From the NCBI RefSeq assembly GCF_003194605.1, contig NZ_QHKY01000001.1:62001-126000 (forward strand): 64,000 nucleotides of DNA. The letters run 5' to 3'. Made by a program: the position numbers and the translations under genes. Below the pieces are notes generated by a model that saw only the letters and a list, made by a program, of their open reading frames with translations, searched no databases and was not told where the DNA came from. Shown piece by piece: positions 39,243 to 48,529 of the stretch (positions are counted from its first letter, which is position 1; each line of letters opens with the position of its first letter). Source of the stretch: Nocardioides gilvus. Lineage in GTDB: Bacteria > Actinomycetota > Actinomycetes > Propionibacteriales > Nocardioidaceae.

Positions 39243-41732
39243 ATGGCACGTCGCAGCACCTCGACTCCTCTCCCTGACGACTTCGAGGAACACATCCTCG
39301 ACATCGACGTCGGCGACGAGATCAAATCGTCCTTCCTGGAGTACGCGTACTCCGTCATCTACTCGCGCGCTCTGCCCGATGCCCGCGACGGGCTCAAGCC
39401 CGTGCAACGCCGCATCCTCTACACGATGGACGACATGGGGCTGCGCCCCGATCGTGGTCACGTGAAGAGCGCCCGGGTGGTCGGCGAGGTCATGGGCAAG
39501 CTGCACCCGCACGGAGACACCGCGATCTACGACGCCCTGGTCCGCATGGCTCAGCCCTTCTCCTTGCGCCTCCCGATGGTCGACGGGCACGGCAACTTCG
39601 GCTCCCCCGACGACCCGCCCGCGGCGATGCGTTACACCGAGTGCCGGATGTCACCGGCGGCACTGTCGATGACGCAGTCGCTCGACGAGGACACCGTCGA
39701 CTTCAAGCCCAACTACGACGGCCGGGAGTCCGAACCGTCCGTGCTGCCGTCCGCCATCCCCAACCTGCTGGTCAACGGTGCCACCGGCATCGCAGTGGGC
39801 ATGGCCACCAACATCGCCCCCCACAACCTCGTCGAAGTGGTCCAGGCGCTCAAGCACCTGATCTCGCACCCGAAGTCGACCGTCGACGACCTCATGCGGT
39901 TCATCCCGGGCCCGGACCTGCCGACCGGCGGCAAGATCGTGGGCCTCGACGGGATCCGCGACGCGTACGAGACCGGCCGGGGCACCTTCAGGATGCGGGC
40001 CACGGCGCGGATCGAGAACGTCACTGCCCGCAAGAAGGGGATCGTGGTCACCGAGCTCCCCTACGGAGTCGGGACCGAGCGCATCATCGAGCGGATCAAG
40101 GTCCTGGTCCAGTCGAAGAAGCTCGTGGGCATCAGTGACGTCAAGGACCTCACCGACCGCGCCAACGGCCTGCAACTCGTCATCGAGGTCAAGAACGGCA
40201 TCGTGCCCGAGGTGCTGCTCGAGCAGCTCTACAAGCAGACTCCGTTGGAGGACTCCTTCGGGATCAACGCCGTCGCGCTGGTCGACGGCCAACCCCGCAC
40301 CCTGGGGCTGAAGGAGATGCTCGAGGTCTTCCTCGGCCACCGCTTCGACGTCGTACGCCGCCGCTCCACCCACCGTCGGGACAAGGCCGCCGCCCGCCTG
40401 CACCTGGTCGACGGCATGTTGGTCGCGATCCTGGACATCGACGAGGTGATCCAGCTGATCCGCAGCAGCGACAACACCGCGATGGCCAAGGAACGCCTGA
40501 TGTCGGTCTTCGACCTGACCGAGCTGCAGACCGAGTACATCCTCGACATGCCGCTGCGTCGCCTGACGAAGTTCTCGAAGATCGAGCTCGAGAAGGAGAA
40601 GTCGGAGCTCGAGGCCCAGATCGAGGCACTCGAGGCGATCCTGGCCGATGACAAACTGCTCCGCAAGGTCGTCTCGGACGAGCTCACCGACGTGGCCCGG
40701 GCGCACGGCACACCGCGGCGTACGGTCCTGCTCGCCTCCGGAGGCACCACCGTCACGGCGTCCTCGGCATCAGCCCTCGAGGTGCCCGACGACCCGTGCC
40801 TGGCGTTCCTCTCCTCGACCGGGCTGCTGGCCCGCTCCTCCGACGTCACCTCGCCCGGGCACGGCGGCGACCGCGCCGCGCACGACGTGGTGGTCTCCGC
40901 GGTCCGTACGACGGTGCGCGGCGAGGTCGGTCTGCTCACCAGCCGTGGGCGCGTGGTGCGACTCCAGGTCCTCGACTTCCCGGAGCTCCCCTCGTCGGCC
41001 AACGACCCGACCCTGGCCGGCGGCCTACCGCTGACCGAGATCGTCGACCTGGAAAAGGGTGAACTGCCCCTTGCCCTCACCCGCCTCTCCGAGGACGGGC
41101 CGGGCCTGGCCCTCGGCACCCGCGACGGTGTCGTCAAGAGGGTGAACCCCGAGGTCCTGACCCGCGACGAGTGGGAGGTCATCTCATTGAAGGACGGCGA
41201 CCACGTGGTGGGGGCGGTCGAACTCGTCACCGGCTCGGAGACGTTGTGCTTCGTCACCTCCGATGCCCAGCTCCTGCACTTCTCGGCCGACAACGTCCGC
41301 GCCCAGGGCCGGACCGGGGGCGGCGTGGCAGGGATCCGACTCGCCGACAGGGCCACCGCCATCTGGTTCGGCGCACTGGAGACCGAGGACGCCGTGGTGG
41401 TGACCTCGTCCGGCTCGTCCACGGCACTGCCGGGCACGGACAACGGGTCCGTGAAGGTCACCCCGTTCTCCGAGTACCCCGCCAAGGGACGTGCCACCGG
41501 TGGCGTGCGCTGCCACCGTTTCCTCAAGGGCGAGGACGCCCTCACCTTCGCCTGGGCTGGCCGCGGCCCGGCACGTGGTGCCGCCTCGAACGGCTCTCCC
41601 GTGCCCCTGCCGAAGGCCGATGGACGCCGCGACGGATCGGGGGTCCCGGTGGCCCAACCCCTGGCCGCCTGTGCCTCTGCGGTCTCCCTCCATCTCCAGG
41701 TCAACAGCGTCGTGGAAGAGTCCCCGTCATGA
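39243..41732 (+). CDS. parC: DNA topoisomerase IV subunit A
   Basis: Breakage-reunion subunit of a type IIA topoisomerase, 829 residues. The catalytic Tyr131 is in AMRYTEC, and the quinolone-resistance region reads [14 protein letters not shown], with Thr93 and Asp97 at the usual Ser/Asp sites. The C-terminal domain lacks the QRRGGRG GyrA box, and the partner ParE gene is 3 kb away, so topoisomerase IV is more likely than gyrase. Equivalent genes in Streptomyces are the second gyrA/gyrB-like pair. The next gene starts within its stop (ATGA). Confidence 0.92.
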   Translation: MARRSTSTPLPDDFEEHILDIDVGDEIKSSFLEYAYSVIYSRALPDARDGLKPVQRRILYTMDDMGLRPDRGHVKSARVVGEVMGKLHPHGDTAIYDALVRMAQPFSLRLPMVDGHGNFGSPDDPPAAMRYTECRMSPAALSMTQSLDEDTVDFKPNYDGRESEPSVLPSAIPNLLVNGATGIAVGMATNIAPHNLVEVVQALKHLISHPKSTVDDLMRFIPGPDLPTGGKIVGLDGIRDAYETGRGTFRMRATARIENVTARKKGIVVTELPYGVGTERIIERIKVLVQSKKLVGISDVKDLTDRANGLQLVIEVKNGIVPEVLLEQLYKQTPLEDSFGINAVALVDGQPRTLGLKEMLEVFLGHRFDVVRRRSTHRRDKAAARLHLVDGMLVAILDIDEVIQLIRSSDNTAMAKERLMSVFDLTELQTEYILDMPLRRLTKFSKIELEKEKSELEAQIEALEAILADDKLLRKVVSDELTDVARAHGTPRRTVLLASGGTTVTASSASALEVPDDPCLAFLSSTGLLARSSDVTSPGHGGDRAAHDVVVSAVRTTVRGEVGLLTSRGRVVRLQVLDFPELPSSANDPTLAGGLPLTEIVDLEKGELPLALTRLSEDGPGLALGTRDGVVKRVNPEVLTRDEWEVISLKDGDHVVGAVELVTGSETLCFVTSDAQLLHFSADNVRAQGRTGGGVAGIRLADRATAIWFGALETEDAVVVTSSGSSTALPGTDNGSVKVTPFSEYPAKGRATGGVRCHRFLKGEDALTFAWAGRGPARGAASNGSPVPLPKADGRRDGSGVPVAQPLAACASAVSLHLQVNSVVEESPS

Positions 41733-42427
41733 GAGTCACCCTGCTCCCCGCGCTTCTGACCGTCGCATGCCTGGGACTCGTCGCCTGCTCGGGCGACAGC
41801 GACGAGGGCGTCCACTCCGAGGACCCTGCCAGCGTGCTCGCCGGTGCGGCCGAGACGCTCAGCGAGACCAGCGGCACCAGCCTGACGCTGGCCACGGACG
41901 AGCTGCCCGAGGGAGTCAACGGCATCACCTCGGCGGTGGGCGCGGTCACCGATGCCCCCGCCTTCGACGGGACCCTCGACATCCGTCTCGGCGGCATCGA
42001 CTTCGACGTGCCGGTGATCGCCGTCGACGGCAAGGTCTGGGCCCAGATCCCCTTGACCTCCGGTTGGTCAGACATCGATCCGGGCGCCTATGGGGCACCG
42101 GATCCGTCAGGACTCATCGGCGCCGACGCCGGCCTCGTCGCCCTGCTGGAGGCAACTGACGATCCGACCAAGCAGGACACCGTGCGCGGGGGTGAGGACA
42201 ACTCCGAGGTACTCACGACCTACACGGGAACCATCGCGGGTGACGTCATGAAGCGGGTGATCCCGAGCAGCGCGGACGACACCTTCGACGTGGTCCACCA
42301 CGTGACCTCCGACGGTCAACTGCGTCAGACGGAGATGACGGGTGTCTTCTACAAGGACAGCGACGAGATGACCTACACCCTCACTGTCACCGAGTACGGC
42401 CTCGACAGGACGATCACCAAGCCGTGA
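41729..42427 (+). CDS. LprG-like lipoprotein (LppX/LprAFG family)
   Basis: A 232-residue exported lipoprotein: hydrophobic signal peptide ending in the lipobox LVAC with Cys20, then an acidic linker and the LppX_LprAFG fold ([27 protein letters not shown] region, about 85-112). Mycobacterial LprG carries triacylated lipids across the envelope with the MFS exporter P55. Here too the next gene is an MFS exporter whose GTG overlaps this stop (GTGA), so the pair is conserved. Its own ATG overlaps the parC stop, tying it to the topoisomerase message. Confidence 0.88.
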   Translation: MRVTLLPALLTVACLGLVACSGDSDEGVHSEDPASVLAGAAETLSETSGTSLTLATDELPEGVNGITSAVGAVTDAPAFDGTLDIRLGGIDFDVPVIAVDGKVWAQIPLTSGWSDIDPGAYGAPDPSGLIGADAGLVALLEATDDPTKQDTVRGGEDNSEVLTTYTGTIAGDVMKRVIPSSADDTFDVVHHVTSDGQLRQTEMTGVFYKDSDEMTYTLTVTEYGLDRTITKP

Positions 42428-44229
42428 GCGGTCTCGCCAGTCCCGCCACTGCACCTCGCGGGACCCGCTCGCTGCTGGCCCTGGCCGCGATCGCGGTCGC
42501 GTTCGCCGCCGCCGACACGTACGTGGTGGTGCTGGCCCTGCCGGACATGATGGGCAGCGCCGGTATCCCGATCGACGAACTGCAGCGGGCTGCCCCGATC
42601 ATCTCGAGTTTCCTTCTCGGCTACGTCGCTGTGCTGCCCCTGATCGGACGGATCGCTGACCTCCACGGCCGGGTCCCGGTGCTCGTCATGGCCTTGCTGG
42701 TCTTCGCCGTCGGCTCACTCGTGACGGCCTTGGCCTACGACATGAACTCCATGGTGGTGGGCCGGTTCCTGCAGGGAGTCGGCGGCGGCGGACTGGTGCC
42801 GGCGACCCTGGCCCTGGTGGCCGATCTCTACCCCGCCGACCGGCGAGGTGTCCCGCTGGGCGTCGTCTCGGGAGTCCAGGAGATCGGATCGGTCATCGGC
42901 CCGCTCCTCGGGGCCGTCGTCCTGACCGTGTCCGACTGGCGTGCCATCTTCGCCCTCAACCTGGCAGTCGCTCTCGTCCTGGCCGCGGCCCTGCGCGTCC
43001 TGACTGCCCGACATCCTGACCTCCTGGACGCGCGTGCCGCGGCCCTGCTGCAGCGACGGCTCGACGGCTCTCCGGACGTACTGGGAGCGGCTCTGGGGCT
43101 GGTTGCCCTGGTGGCTGCCGCCCTGGTCCTCCTGCGTCCGGCGGTGGTGATGCGCGACCTCTTCTGGGGCCAGATGTTCATCCCGTTCCTGGCTGACGGC
43201 AGGTGGCTCACCCCCGCGGGAGTCACGGCGATGGCCGCCTTCGCCCTCTTCGTCGTACGCCTCCTCACTGCGCGACGGCCTCTCATCGACGTACGGCCCT
43301 GGATCCGGGCCGCCCTGGAGGCCGACCTCGTCGGCTCCGCCTTCCTGGCGGTGGCTCTGGGTGGCATCATCCTTGCCTTCGCGACCGCCGACCCCAAGGT
43401 CCAGCTCTTCGCCGACCACGGCGAGTGGTATCTCCTCGGTGCTGCTCTCGGAGCTGTCTGCCTGGTCGTCCACCTACGGCGAGCCGCGCAACCGCTGGTG
43501 CCACGCGGTGCCCTGCGCCGCACCCCCGCATGGGGAGCGTTGCTGGTGAGTTTCTTCGTCGGCACCGCCCTGATCGCTGCGCTCATCGACATCCCGCTCT
43601 TCGCCCGCACCACGATCCACGGCGACTCCCAACTGATGGCAGCGCTGGTCCTCCTGCGCTTCCTGGTGGCGCTGCCGGTGGGGGCAGTCGTCGGTGGACA
43701 CCTCACCCGGATGTGGGGCTCAGGGCCCCCCACCGCGCTGGGGATGCTGTTGGCAGCAGGCAGCTTCGCCTCCATGTCGCAGTGGGGACTCACTGCCCTG
43801 GAGCACTGGTCCTCGAGCCTCGTGCTGGTGATCTGCGGGTTCGGGTTCGGACTGGCACTCGCTCCGGTCAATGCCGCTGTCCTTGCCTTCACCGACGACT
43901 CCCTGCACGGCCTGAGCAGTGCCCTCGTGGTGGTCGCTCGCATGGTGGGCATGCTGGTCGGCATCTCCAGCCTCACCGCGATCGGTCTGCGGCGCTACTA
44001 CGCGGTGCAGGGAACCTTTCCGTCGGTCCGAGAGGTCTGTGGCGGCGCCTCACGCTGCGATGCCTTCACACTCCTTCTCAAGGAGGCCGGACTCGCCCAG
44101 GAGACGACGGTCTTCGCCGGCGCCGCCGTGCTGGCCGTCGTCGCGGCGGTGCTGGCGTTGGTGATGTTCCGCACAGCAACTCCTGCTCGGACGAGGTCCG
44201 CCTCCGGTCTAGGGTTGAGGCATGACTGA
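42424..44229 (+). CDS. MFS transporter, DHA2/P55-like
   Basis: A 601-residue exporter with about 14 transmembrane segments. The TM1 region has AAADTYVVVLALPDM, motif A after TM2 is GRIADLHGRVPV, and the antiporter motif C-like GVVSGVQEIGSVIGPLLGA lies in TM5. A cytosolic/periplasmic loop with CGGASRCD occurs near residue 545. By its coupling to the LprG-like gene it is likely the P55-type partner that exports lipids or drugs. The carbonic anhydrase gene starts inside its last eight bases. Confidence 0.88.
   Translation: MSGLASPATAPRGTRSLLALAAIAVAFAAADTYVVVLALPDMMGSAGIPIDELQRAAPIISSFLLGYVAVLPLIGRIADLHGRVPVLVMALLVFAVGSLVTALAYDMNSMVVGRFLQGVGGGGLVPATLALVADLYPADRRGVPLGVVSGVQEIGSVIGPLLGAVVLTVSDWRAIFALNLAVALVLAAALRVLTARHPDLLDARAAALLQRRLDGSPDVLGAALGLVALVAAALVLLRPAVVMRDLFWGQMFIPFLADGRWLTPAGVTAMAAFALFVVRLLTARRPLIDVRPWIRAALEADLVGSAFLAVALGGIILAFATADPKVQLFADHGEWYLLGAALGAVCLVVHLRRAAQPLVPRGALRRTPAWGALLVSFFVGTALIAALIDIPLFARTTIHGDSQLMAALVLLRFLVALPVGAVVGGHLTRMWGSGPPTALGMLLAAGSFASMSQWGLTALEHWSSSLVLVICGFGFGLALAPVNAAVLAFTDDSLHGLSSALVVVARMVGMLVGISSLTAIGLRRYYAVQGTFPSVREVCGGASRCDAFTLLLKEAGLAQETTVFAGAAVLAVVAAVLALVMFRTATPARTRSASGLGLRHD
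44210..44215 (+). promoter_or_regulatory. -10 element of the carbonic anhydrase gene, leaderless
   Basis: TAGGGT, six bases before the ATG at 44222, placed inside the 3' end of the MFS gene; lets the anhydrase be expressed independently of the lipoprotein/exporter genes. Confidence 0.55.
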
Positions 44230-44716
44230 CTTCGACGACCTCCTGGCAGCGAACCGCCACTTCGCCGAGGACTTCACCCTCGGCGGCTTCGACGGCAAGG
44301 CCCACGCCGGAGTGGCCCTGGTGACCTGCATGGACTCACGCATCGACCCCCTGGCGATGCTGGGCCTCAAGCACGGCGACGCCAAGATCTTCCGCAACCC
44401 GGGTGGCCGGGTGACTCCCCAGGCGCTCGAGGCGCTCGTCCTGGGTGTGCACCTGCTGGGCGTGGAGCGGATCCTCGTGGTGCCGCACACCAAGTGCGCC
44501 ATGGCCAAGCACAGCGAGCCGGTGCTGCGCGACATGATCACCGAGTCGTCCGGAATCGACGCCTCGTGGCAGTCCTTCGGGGTGGTCAGCGACCAGGTCG
44601 CCGGTCTGCGCGAGGACGTGCGCAAGGTGCACTCCCACCCGCTGATCCCTGACACCGTCAAGGTCGGTGGGTTCATCTACGACGTCGACACCGGTCTGCT
44701 CGACCCGGTCGAGTGA
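44222..44716 (+). CDS. beta-class carbonic anhydrase
   Basis: Interconverts CO2 and bicarbonate. The 164-residue protein has the zinc ligands Cys36, His89 and Cys92 and the Asp38-Arg40 dyad in CMDSR, as in the small beta-CA of M. tuberculosis Rv1284. The gene overlaps the exporter gene by eight bases but has its own leaderless-type promoter. Confidence 0.92.
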   Translation: MTDFDDLLAANRHFAEDFTLGGFDGKAHAGVALVTCMDSRIDPLAMLGLKHGDAKIFRNPGGRVTPQALEALVLGVHLLGVERILVVPHTKCAMAKHSEPVLRDMITESSGIDASWQSFGVVSDQVAGLREDVRKVHSHPLIPDTVKVGGFIYDVDTGLLDPVE

Positions 44717-44721
44717 TCAGG

Positions 44722-44739
44722 CGGGTCCCTCGGGACCCG
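44722..44739. terminator. short hairpin between converging carbonic anhydrase and parE genes
   Basis: CGGGTCCC and GGGACCCG form an inverted repeat around TC; effective loop about six bases. It lies 6-23 bases past one stop and 17-34 past the other. Confidence 0.45.
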
Positions 44740-44755
44740 ACCACCCGCCACCGGG

Positions 44756-46828
44756 TCAGGCGTCCAGGGCCGCCATGTCGACCTCGTAGGCGCCCTGGAC
44801 GATGAACTCCTTGCGGGGAGCCACGTCCGAGCCCATCAGCAGCTCGAAGACGGTGGAGGCCGCGCCTGCGTCGTCGACGGTCAGGCGGCGCAGCGTGCGG
44901 TGTCGAGGATCCATGGTGGTCTCCTGCAACTGGTCGGCGTCCATCTCGCCGAGACCCTTGTAGCGCTGCACCGGGTCCTTCCAGCGGACGTTCTTCTTCT
45001 TGAGCTCCGCGAGCTTTCGCTGCAGCTCGTCGTCCGAGAACGTGTAGACGTACTTGTCCATGCCCTTCTTCGGGTTCGCCAACTCGATCCGGTGCAGCGG
45101 CGGCACCGCGGTGTAGACACGCCCCGCGGCGAGCAACTCCGGCATGTACTTGAAGAAGAGGGTCGCCAGGAGGCATCGAATATGGGCGCCGTCGGAGTCC
45201 GCGTCGGCCATGAAGATGATCCGACCGTAGCGGGCTGCGTCGAGGTCGAACGTACGCCCTGAACCCGCTCCGACGACCTGGATGATCGAAGCGCACTCGG
45301 CGTTCTTCAGCATGTCGGCCACGGAGGCCTTCTGGACATTGAGGATCTTGCCGCGGATGGGGAGCAGCGCCTGGTACTCGGAGTCACGCGCCAGCTTGGC
45401 CGTGCCCAGGGCTGAGTCACCCTCCACGATGAAGAGCTCGGAGCGCTCGTTGTCGTTGGTGCGGCAGTCGGCCAGCTTGGCGGGCAGGGCGGACGACTCC
45501 AGCGCGGTCTTACGACGCTGGGTCTCCTTGTGCTGACGGGCGGCGATCCGAGTCTTGGACGCTCCCAGGACCTTCTCCATCAGGAGCTTGGCCTGGGCCT
45601 TCTCGTCGCGCTTGTTCGAGGTCAGCCAGCTCTTGAGCTCGGCGCTGATCACCTTGCGGACAATGGCGCGAGCAGCTGGGGTGCCGAGGATCTCCTTCGT
45701 CTGTCCCTCGAACTGCGGCTCCGCCAGTCGCACGGTCACCACCGCGGTGAGCCCCTCCAGGACATCGTCCTTGATCACGTCCAGGTCGTTGACCTTCAGC
45801 ACCTTGGCGGTGCGCATCACGTCGTTGAAGGTCTTCGTCAGGGCGCTCTCGAACCCGCTGACGTGCGTGCCGCCCTTCGGGGTGGCGATCACGTTGACGT
45901 ACGAACGGACCTGGGTCTCGTAGCCCATGTCCCACTTGAGGGCGACGTCGACGCCGAGCTCGCGCTCGACCTCCTGCGGGGTCATGTGACCTGCCTCGTC
46001 GAGCAGGGGCACGGTCTCGGTGAAGGTGCCCTCCCCCTGGAGACGCAGCACGTCGGTGACCTTCTCGCCCGCCGACAGGAAATCGACGTACTCGCCGATG
46101 CCGCCGTCGTGCTTGAAGCTCTCCTCGACGGGTTCGTCTCCGCGCAGGTCCCGGATGACGATCTCCAGTCCGGGGACGATGTAGGACGTCTGCCTGGCCC
46201 GGGTGACGATCCCGTCGATCTCGAACCTGGCGTCCTTGGTGAAGATCTGACGGTCCGGCCAGAACCTGACAGTGGTGCCGCTCCTGCCCTTGGCGACGCG
46301 CTTTCCCTTGCGAGTCAGACCGTTCTGGGGTGAGAAGGCGCCGTCGGGACCGGGTGCTTCGAAGACGCCGGGGGTGCCCCGACGGAAACTGATGCCCTGC
46401 TGGCTCGGTGAGCGGTCCACGTCGATGTCCATGCGGGAGGAGAGGGCGTTCACCACGGAGAGGCCCACGCCGTGCAGGCCACCGGTGGCGACGTACGAAC
46501 CGCCACCGAACTTGCCGCCCGCGTGCAGCTTGGTCGCGACGACCTCGACGCCTGGCAGCCCCGTACGCGGCTCCTTGTCGGTGGGGATGCCCCGGCCGTC
46601 GTCGATCACCTCGACGGAGTCGTCGGGGTGCAGGATCACCTCGACGCGGTGGGCAGCGCCCGCCAGCGCCTCGTCGACACCGTTGTCGATCAACTCCCAC
46701 AGGCAGTGCATGAGACCACGGGTGTCGGTCGAGCCGATGTACATGCCGGGCCGCTTGCGTACGGCCTCCAGCCCTTCGAGGACGAGGAGGTGCGCTGCGT
46801 TGTAGGTGTTGTCACTGGGTGCGGCCAC
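44756..46828 (-). CDS. parE: DNA topoisomerase IV subunit B
   Basis: ATPase subunit of the type IIA topoisomerase, 690 residues. The GHKL ATPase motifs are ELIDNGVDE (45-53), DDGRGIP (76-82) and GGLHGVG (116-122); the TOPRIM domain has FIVEGDSALG and DADSDGAHIR. Lack of the long GyrB-type insert and the pairing with the nearby parC support topoisomerase IV. The GTG start follows TAGATT by eight bases; the open frame upstream does not encode recognisable sequence. Confidence 0.93.
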   Translation of the reverse strand: MAAPSDNTYNAAHLLVLEGLEAVRKRPGMYIGSTDTRGLMHCLWELIDNGVDEALAGAAHRVEVILHPDDSVEVIDDGRGIPTDKEPRTGLPGVEVVATKLHAGGKFGGGSYVATGGLHGVGLSVVNALSSRMDIDVDRSPSQQGISFRRGTPGVFEAPGPDGAFSPQNGLTRKGKRVAKGRSGTTVRFWPDRQIFTKDARFEIDGIVTRARQTSYIVPGLEIVIRDLRGDEPVEESFKHDGGIGEYVDFLSAGEKVTDVLRLQGEGTFTETVPLLDEAGHMTPQEVERELGVDVALKWDMGYETQVRSYVNVIATPKGGTHVSGFESALTKTFNDVMRTAKVLKVNDLDVIKDDVLEGLTAVVTVRLAEPQFEGQTKEILGTPAARAIVRKVISAELKSWLTSNKRDEKAQAKLLMEKVLGASKTRIAARQHKETQRRKTALESSALPAKLADCRTNDNERSELFIVEGDSALGTAKLARDSEYQALLPIRGKILNVQKASVADMLKNAECASIIQVVGAGSGRTFDLDAARYGRIIFMADADSDGAHIRCLLATLFFKYMPELLAAGRVYTAVPPLHRIELANPKKGMDKYVYTFSDDELQRKLAELKKKNVRWKDPVQRYKGLGEMDADQLQETTMDPRHRTLRRLTVDDAGAASTVFELLMGSDVAPRKEFIVQGAYEVDMAALDA

Positions 46829-46836
46829 GGGAGACG

Positions 46837-46842
46837 AATCTA
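46837..46842 (-). promoter_or_regulatory. -10 element of parE, nearly leaderless
   Basis: TAGATT on the minus strand, eight bases before the GTG at 46828. The rest of the 252-base gap holds the thiol-stress promoter of the DUF7455 gene. Confidence 0.5.
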
Positions 46843-47020
46843 CCTTCGACCTCCGACACAAGCCGGCAGCCACGCCAACCGGCCAGCTGCGTCGCAGCGC
46901 GACTAGGTGCTTGCCTGATGCCTCACAGCACCCGCGATGCGGCAAGTTCGAGACCAACCGCAGAATGGGCCCCCGGGAAGCGCGCGCGCATGATTGGATG
47001 AGTCCAGTCGTCGGGCTCGG

Positions 47021-47046
47021 GGAATCTTTTCCTCGACCGGTACGTT
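47021..47046 (+). promoter_or_regulatory. SigR/SigH-type promoter before the DUF7455 gene
   Basis: GGAAT (47021-47025), 18 bases, then GTT (47044-47046). The transcript should start near 47053, 25-30 bases before the GTG at 47081. Confidence 0.7.
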
Positions 47047-47080
47047 GGGCCAGACACCGAAGCACAGAAATGAGGCCGAT

Positions 47081-47284
47081 GTGACTACTGCAGTTGCCCC
47101 CAAGCCCGCCCTCACGGCGGAGGACCGCTGTGACCGCTGCGGAGCCCAGGCCTACCTCCGGGTGGAGCTCCAGAGTGGTGGCGAGTTGCTCTTCTGCGCC
47201 CACCACGCGCGTGAACACGGGGACAAGCTCCGTGAGATCGCCGTGACGGTCGTCGACGAGACCCACCGACTCTCCGAAGGCTGA
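47081..47284 (+). CDS. DUF7455 zinc-ribbon protein
   Basis: A 67-residue protein with CDRC (Cys17/20) and FCAHH (Cys39, His42), a small zinc-ribbon pattern, and a KLREIAVTVVDETHRL tail. It matches DUF7455 (Rv2708c-like), conserved near sigA/sigB in actinobacteria and uncharacterised. The GTG start has GAGG five bases upstream. A SigR/SigH-type promoter lies just before it and a strong hairpin follows. Confidence 0.87.
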   Translation: MTTAVAPKPALTAEDRCDRCGAQAYLRVELQSGGELLFCAHHAREHGDKLREIAVTVVDETHRLSEG

Positions 47285-47310
47285 TCACCGCCCAGGTGTG
47301 ACCGAGCCCC

Positions 47311-47341
47311 GCGACCCCGGACCTTGATGGTCCGGGGTCGC
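47311..47341 (+). terminator. terminator after the DUF7455 gene
   Basis: A perfect 13-base-pair stem GCGACCCCGGACC/GGTCCGGGGTCGC with loop TTGAT, followed by CATCATTT. Confidence 0.8.
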
Positions 47342-47397
47342 CATCATTTCGGCAGTCCCGGCGCGAGTGCCCCAGGGACCCGGGCCGAGGACCATGA

Positions 47398-47403
47398 CAG
47401 GGT
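47398..47403 (+). promoter_or_regulatory. -10-like element of the DUF456 gene
   Basis: CAGGGT, six bases before the GTG at 47410; no ribosome site is visible. Confidence 0.4.
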
Positions 47404-47409
47404 GGACCC

Positions 47410-47886
47410 GTGACGTTGACGAATGTGTTGGTGGCCGTGGCCATCGCCGTGGGGTTGGTCGGCATCGTGGTACCGATCCTCCCGGGAATGCTGCTGGTGG
47501 GCGGGGCGATCCTCGTCTGGGCCGTCGTCGTCGGCAGCCCGACGGCCTGGACGGTCTTCGCAGTGGCTGTGACGTTCATCGCCCTGGGGACCGTCGTCAA
47601 GTACGTGGTGCCCGGCCGGCGACTGAAGACGGCCGGGGTGCCGAACTCCACCCTGCTGCTCGGCGCAGCCCTGGCGATCGTCGGGTTCTTCGTGATCCCG
47701 GTGATCGGGCTGTTGCTCGGCTTCGTCCTCGGCGTCTACCTCGCTGAGTTGCGTCGCCTCGACAGCGCCCAGGCCTGGCCCGCCACCGTCAGCGCACTCA
47801 AGGCAGTGGGGCTGAGCATCCTGATCGAATTCACCGCGGCGATGCTCGCCACCCTGACCTGGGTCGTCGGCCTCTTCGTGGTCTGA
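47410..47886 (+). CDS. DUF456 membrane protein
   Basis: A 158-residue protein that is almost entirely hydrophobic, with about four to five segments, opening LVAVAIAVGLVGIVVPILPG, a family signature (LPG kink), followed by a glycine-rich repeat of the same pattern. DUF456 proteins are widespread; function unknown. The GTG start is supported by a leaderless-type promoter. Confidence 0.85.
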   Translation: MTLTNVLVAVAIAVGLVGIVVPILPGMLLVGGAILVWAVVVGSPTAWTVFAVAVTFIALGTVVKYVVPGRRLKTAGVPNSTLLLGAALAIVGFFVIPVIGLLLGFVLGVYLAELRRLDSAQAWPATVSALKAVGLSILIEFTAAMLATLTWVVGLFVV

Positions 47887-47902
47887 CCTGCGGACGGTTT
47901 CG

Positions 47903-48448
47903 TCAGCCTGCCGCGACCGCGGGGCTGAAGGCGCGGCGGGCCGTCATCCAGTCGACCTTCTTGGTGCCCTTGTTGTTCCACTCGACCGCCTTCACGGCGG
48001 CGGCCACCTTGGCCGGGTCCTTCAGGCACGCGCGCGGGACGGCCAACGTGGCGAGGTCCCTGGTCCAGTCGATCTTGAGCCGGTACCCGCAGTCGTCGAC
48101 GTGACGACCGGGAGCGCCCCAACTCTTCACCTTGTGGAGACGGTAGTCGGTGCCCCTGTTCAGGCCGGTCTGGAACCGGTACTCGGGGCCCGTCCTCGCA
48201 GCATCGGTGTCGAGGAAGATCGACAAGGCCTGGGTCCGCCGCAGACCGCTCCCGGCCAGGTCGTCGAACCTGATCCTCACCCTGACCCACTTCTCGGTGT
48301 GGGTGACACGTACTCGATGGATGTCCGCCAGCATGGTGCTGTCGTCGCCGTCCACCACGCGCACCGATCCTGCTGAGGCCGGCGCCGCCACGGTGGCGAC
48401 CAGTGTCGCCGTCACAGCAACCAGACCCGCCAACTTCGACCGCTTCAT
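47903..48448 (-). CDS. secreted protein of unknown function
   Basis: I recognise no family. A 181-residue precursor with a clear signal peptide (KRSK, hydrophobic 6-22, cleavage after ASA at 26). The mature part looks beta-rich (HTEKWVRVRIRFDDL, LSIFLDTDAARTGPEYRF) and has two cysteines (CGYRLKI and RACL) able to form a disulfide. Similar small secreted proteins are common in Nocardioides-like genomes. A GGAGGA ribosome site precedes the ATG. Confidence 0.75.
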   Translation of the reverse strand: MKRSKLAGLVAVTATLVATVAAPASAGSVRVVDGDDSTMLADIHRVRVTHTEKWVRVRIRFDDLAGSGLRRTQALSIFLDTDAARTGPEYRFQTGLNRGTDYRLHKVKSWGAPGRHVDDCGYRLKIDWTRDLATLAVPRACLKDPAKVAAAVKAVEWNNKGTKKVDWMTARRAFSPAVAAG

Positions 48449-48529
48449 GATCTCCTCCGTCCGAGAGGTCTCCCGAGCAGATCCCTCCGGGACCGACCGT
48501 ACGCCGATGTCACCCGCGCGGCCAGAGGG

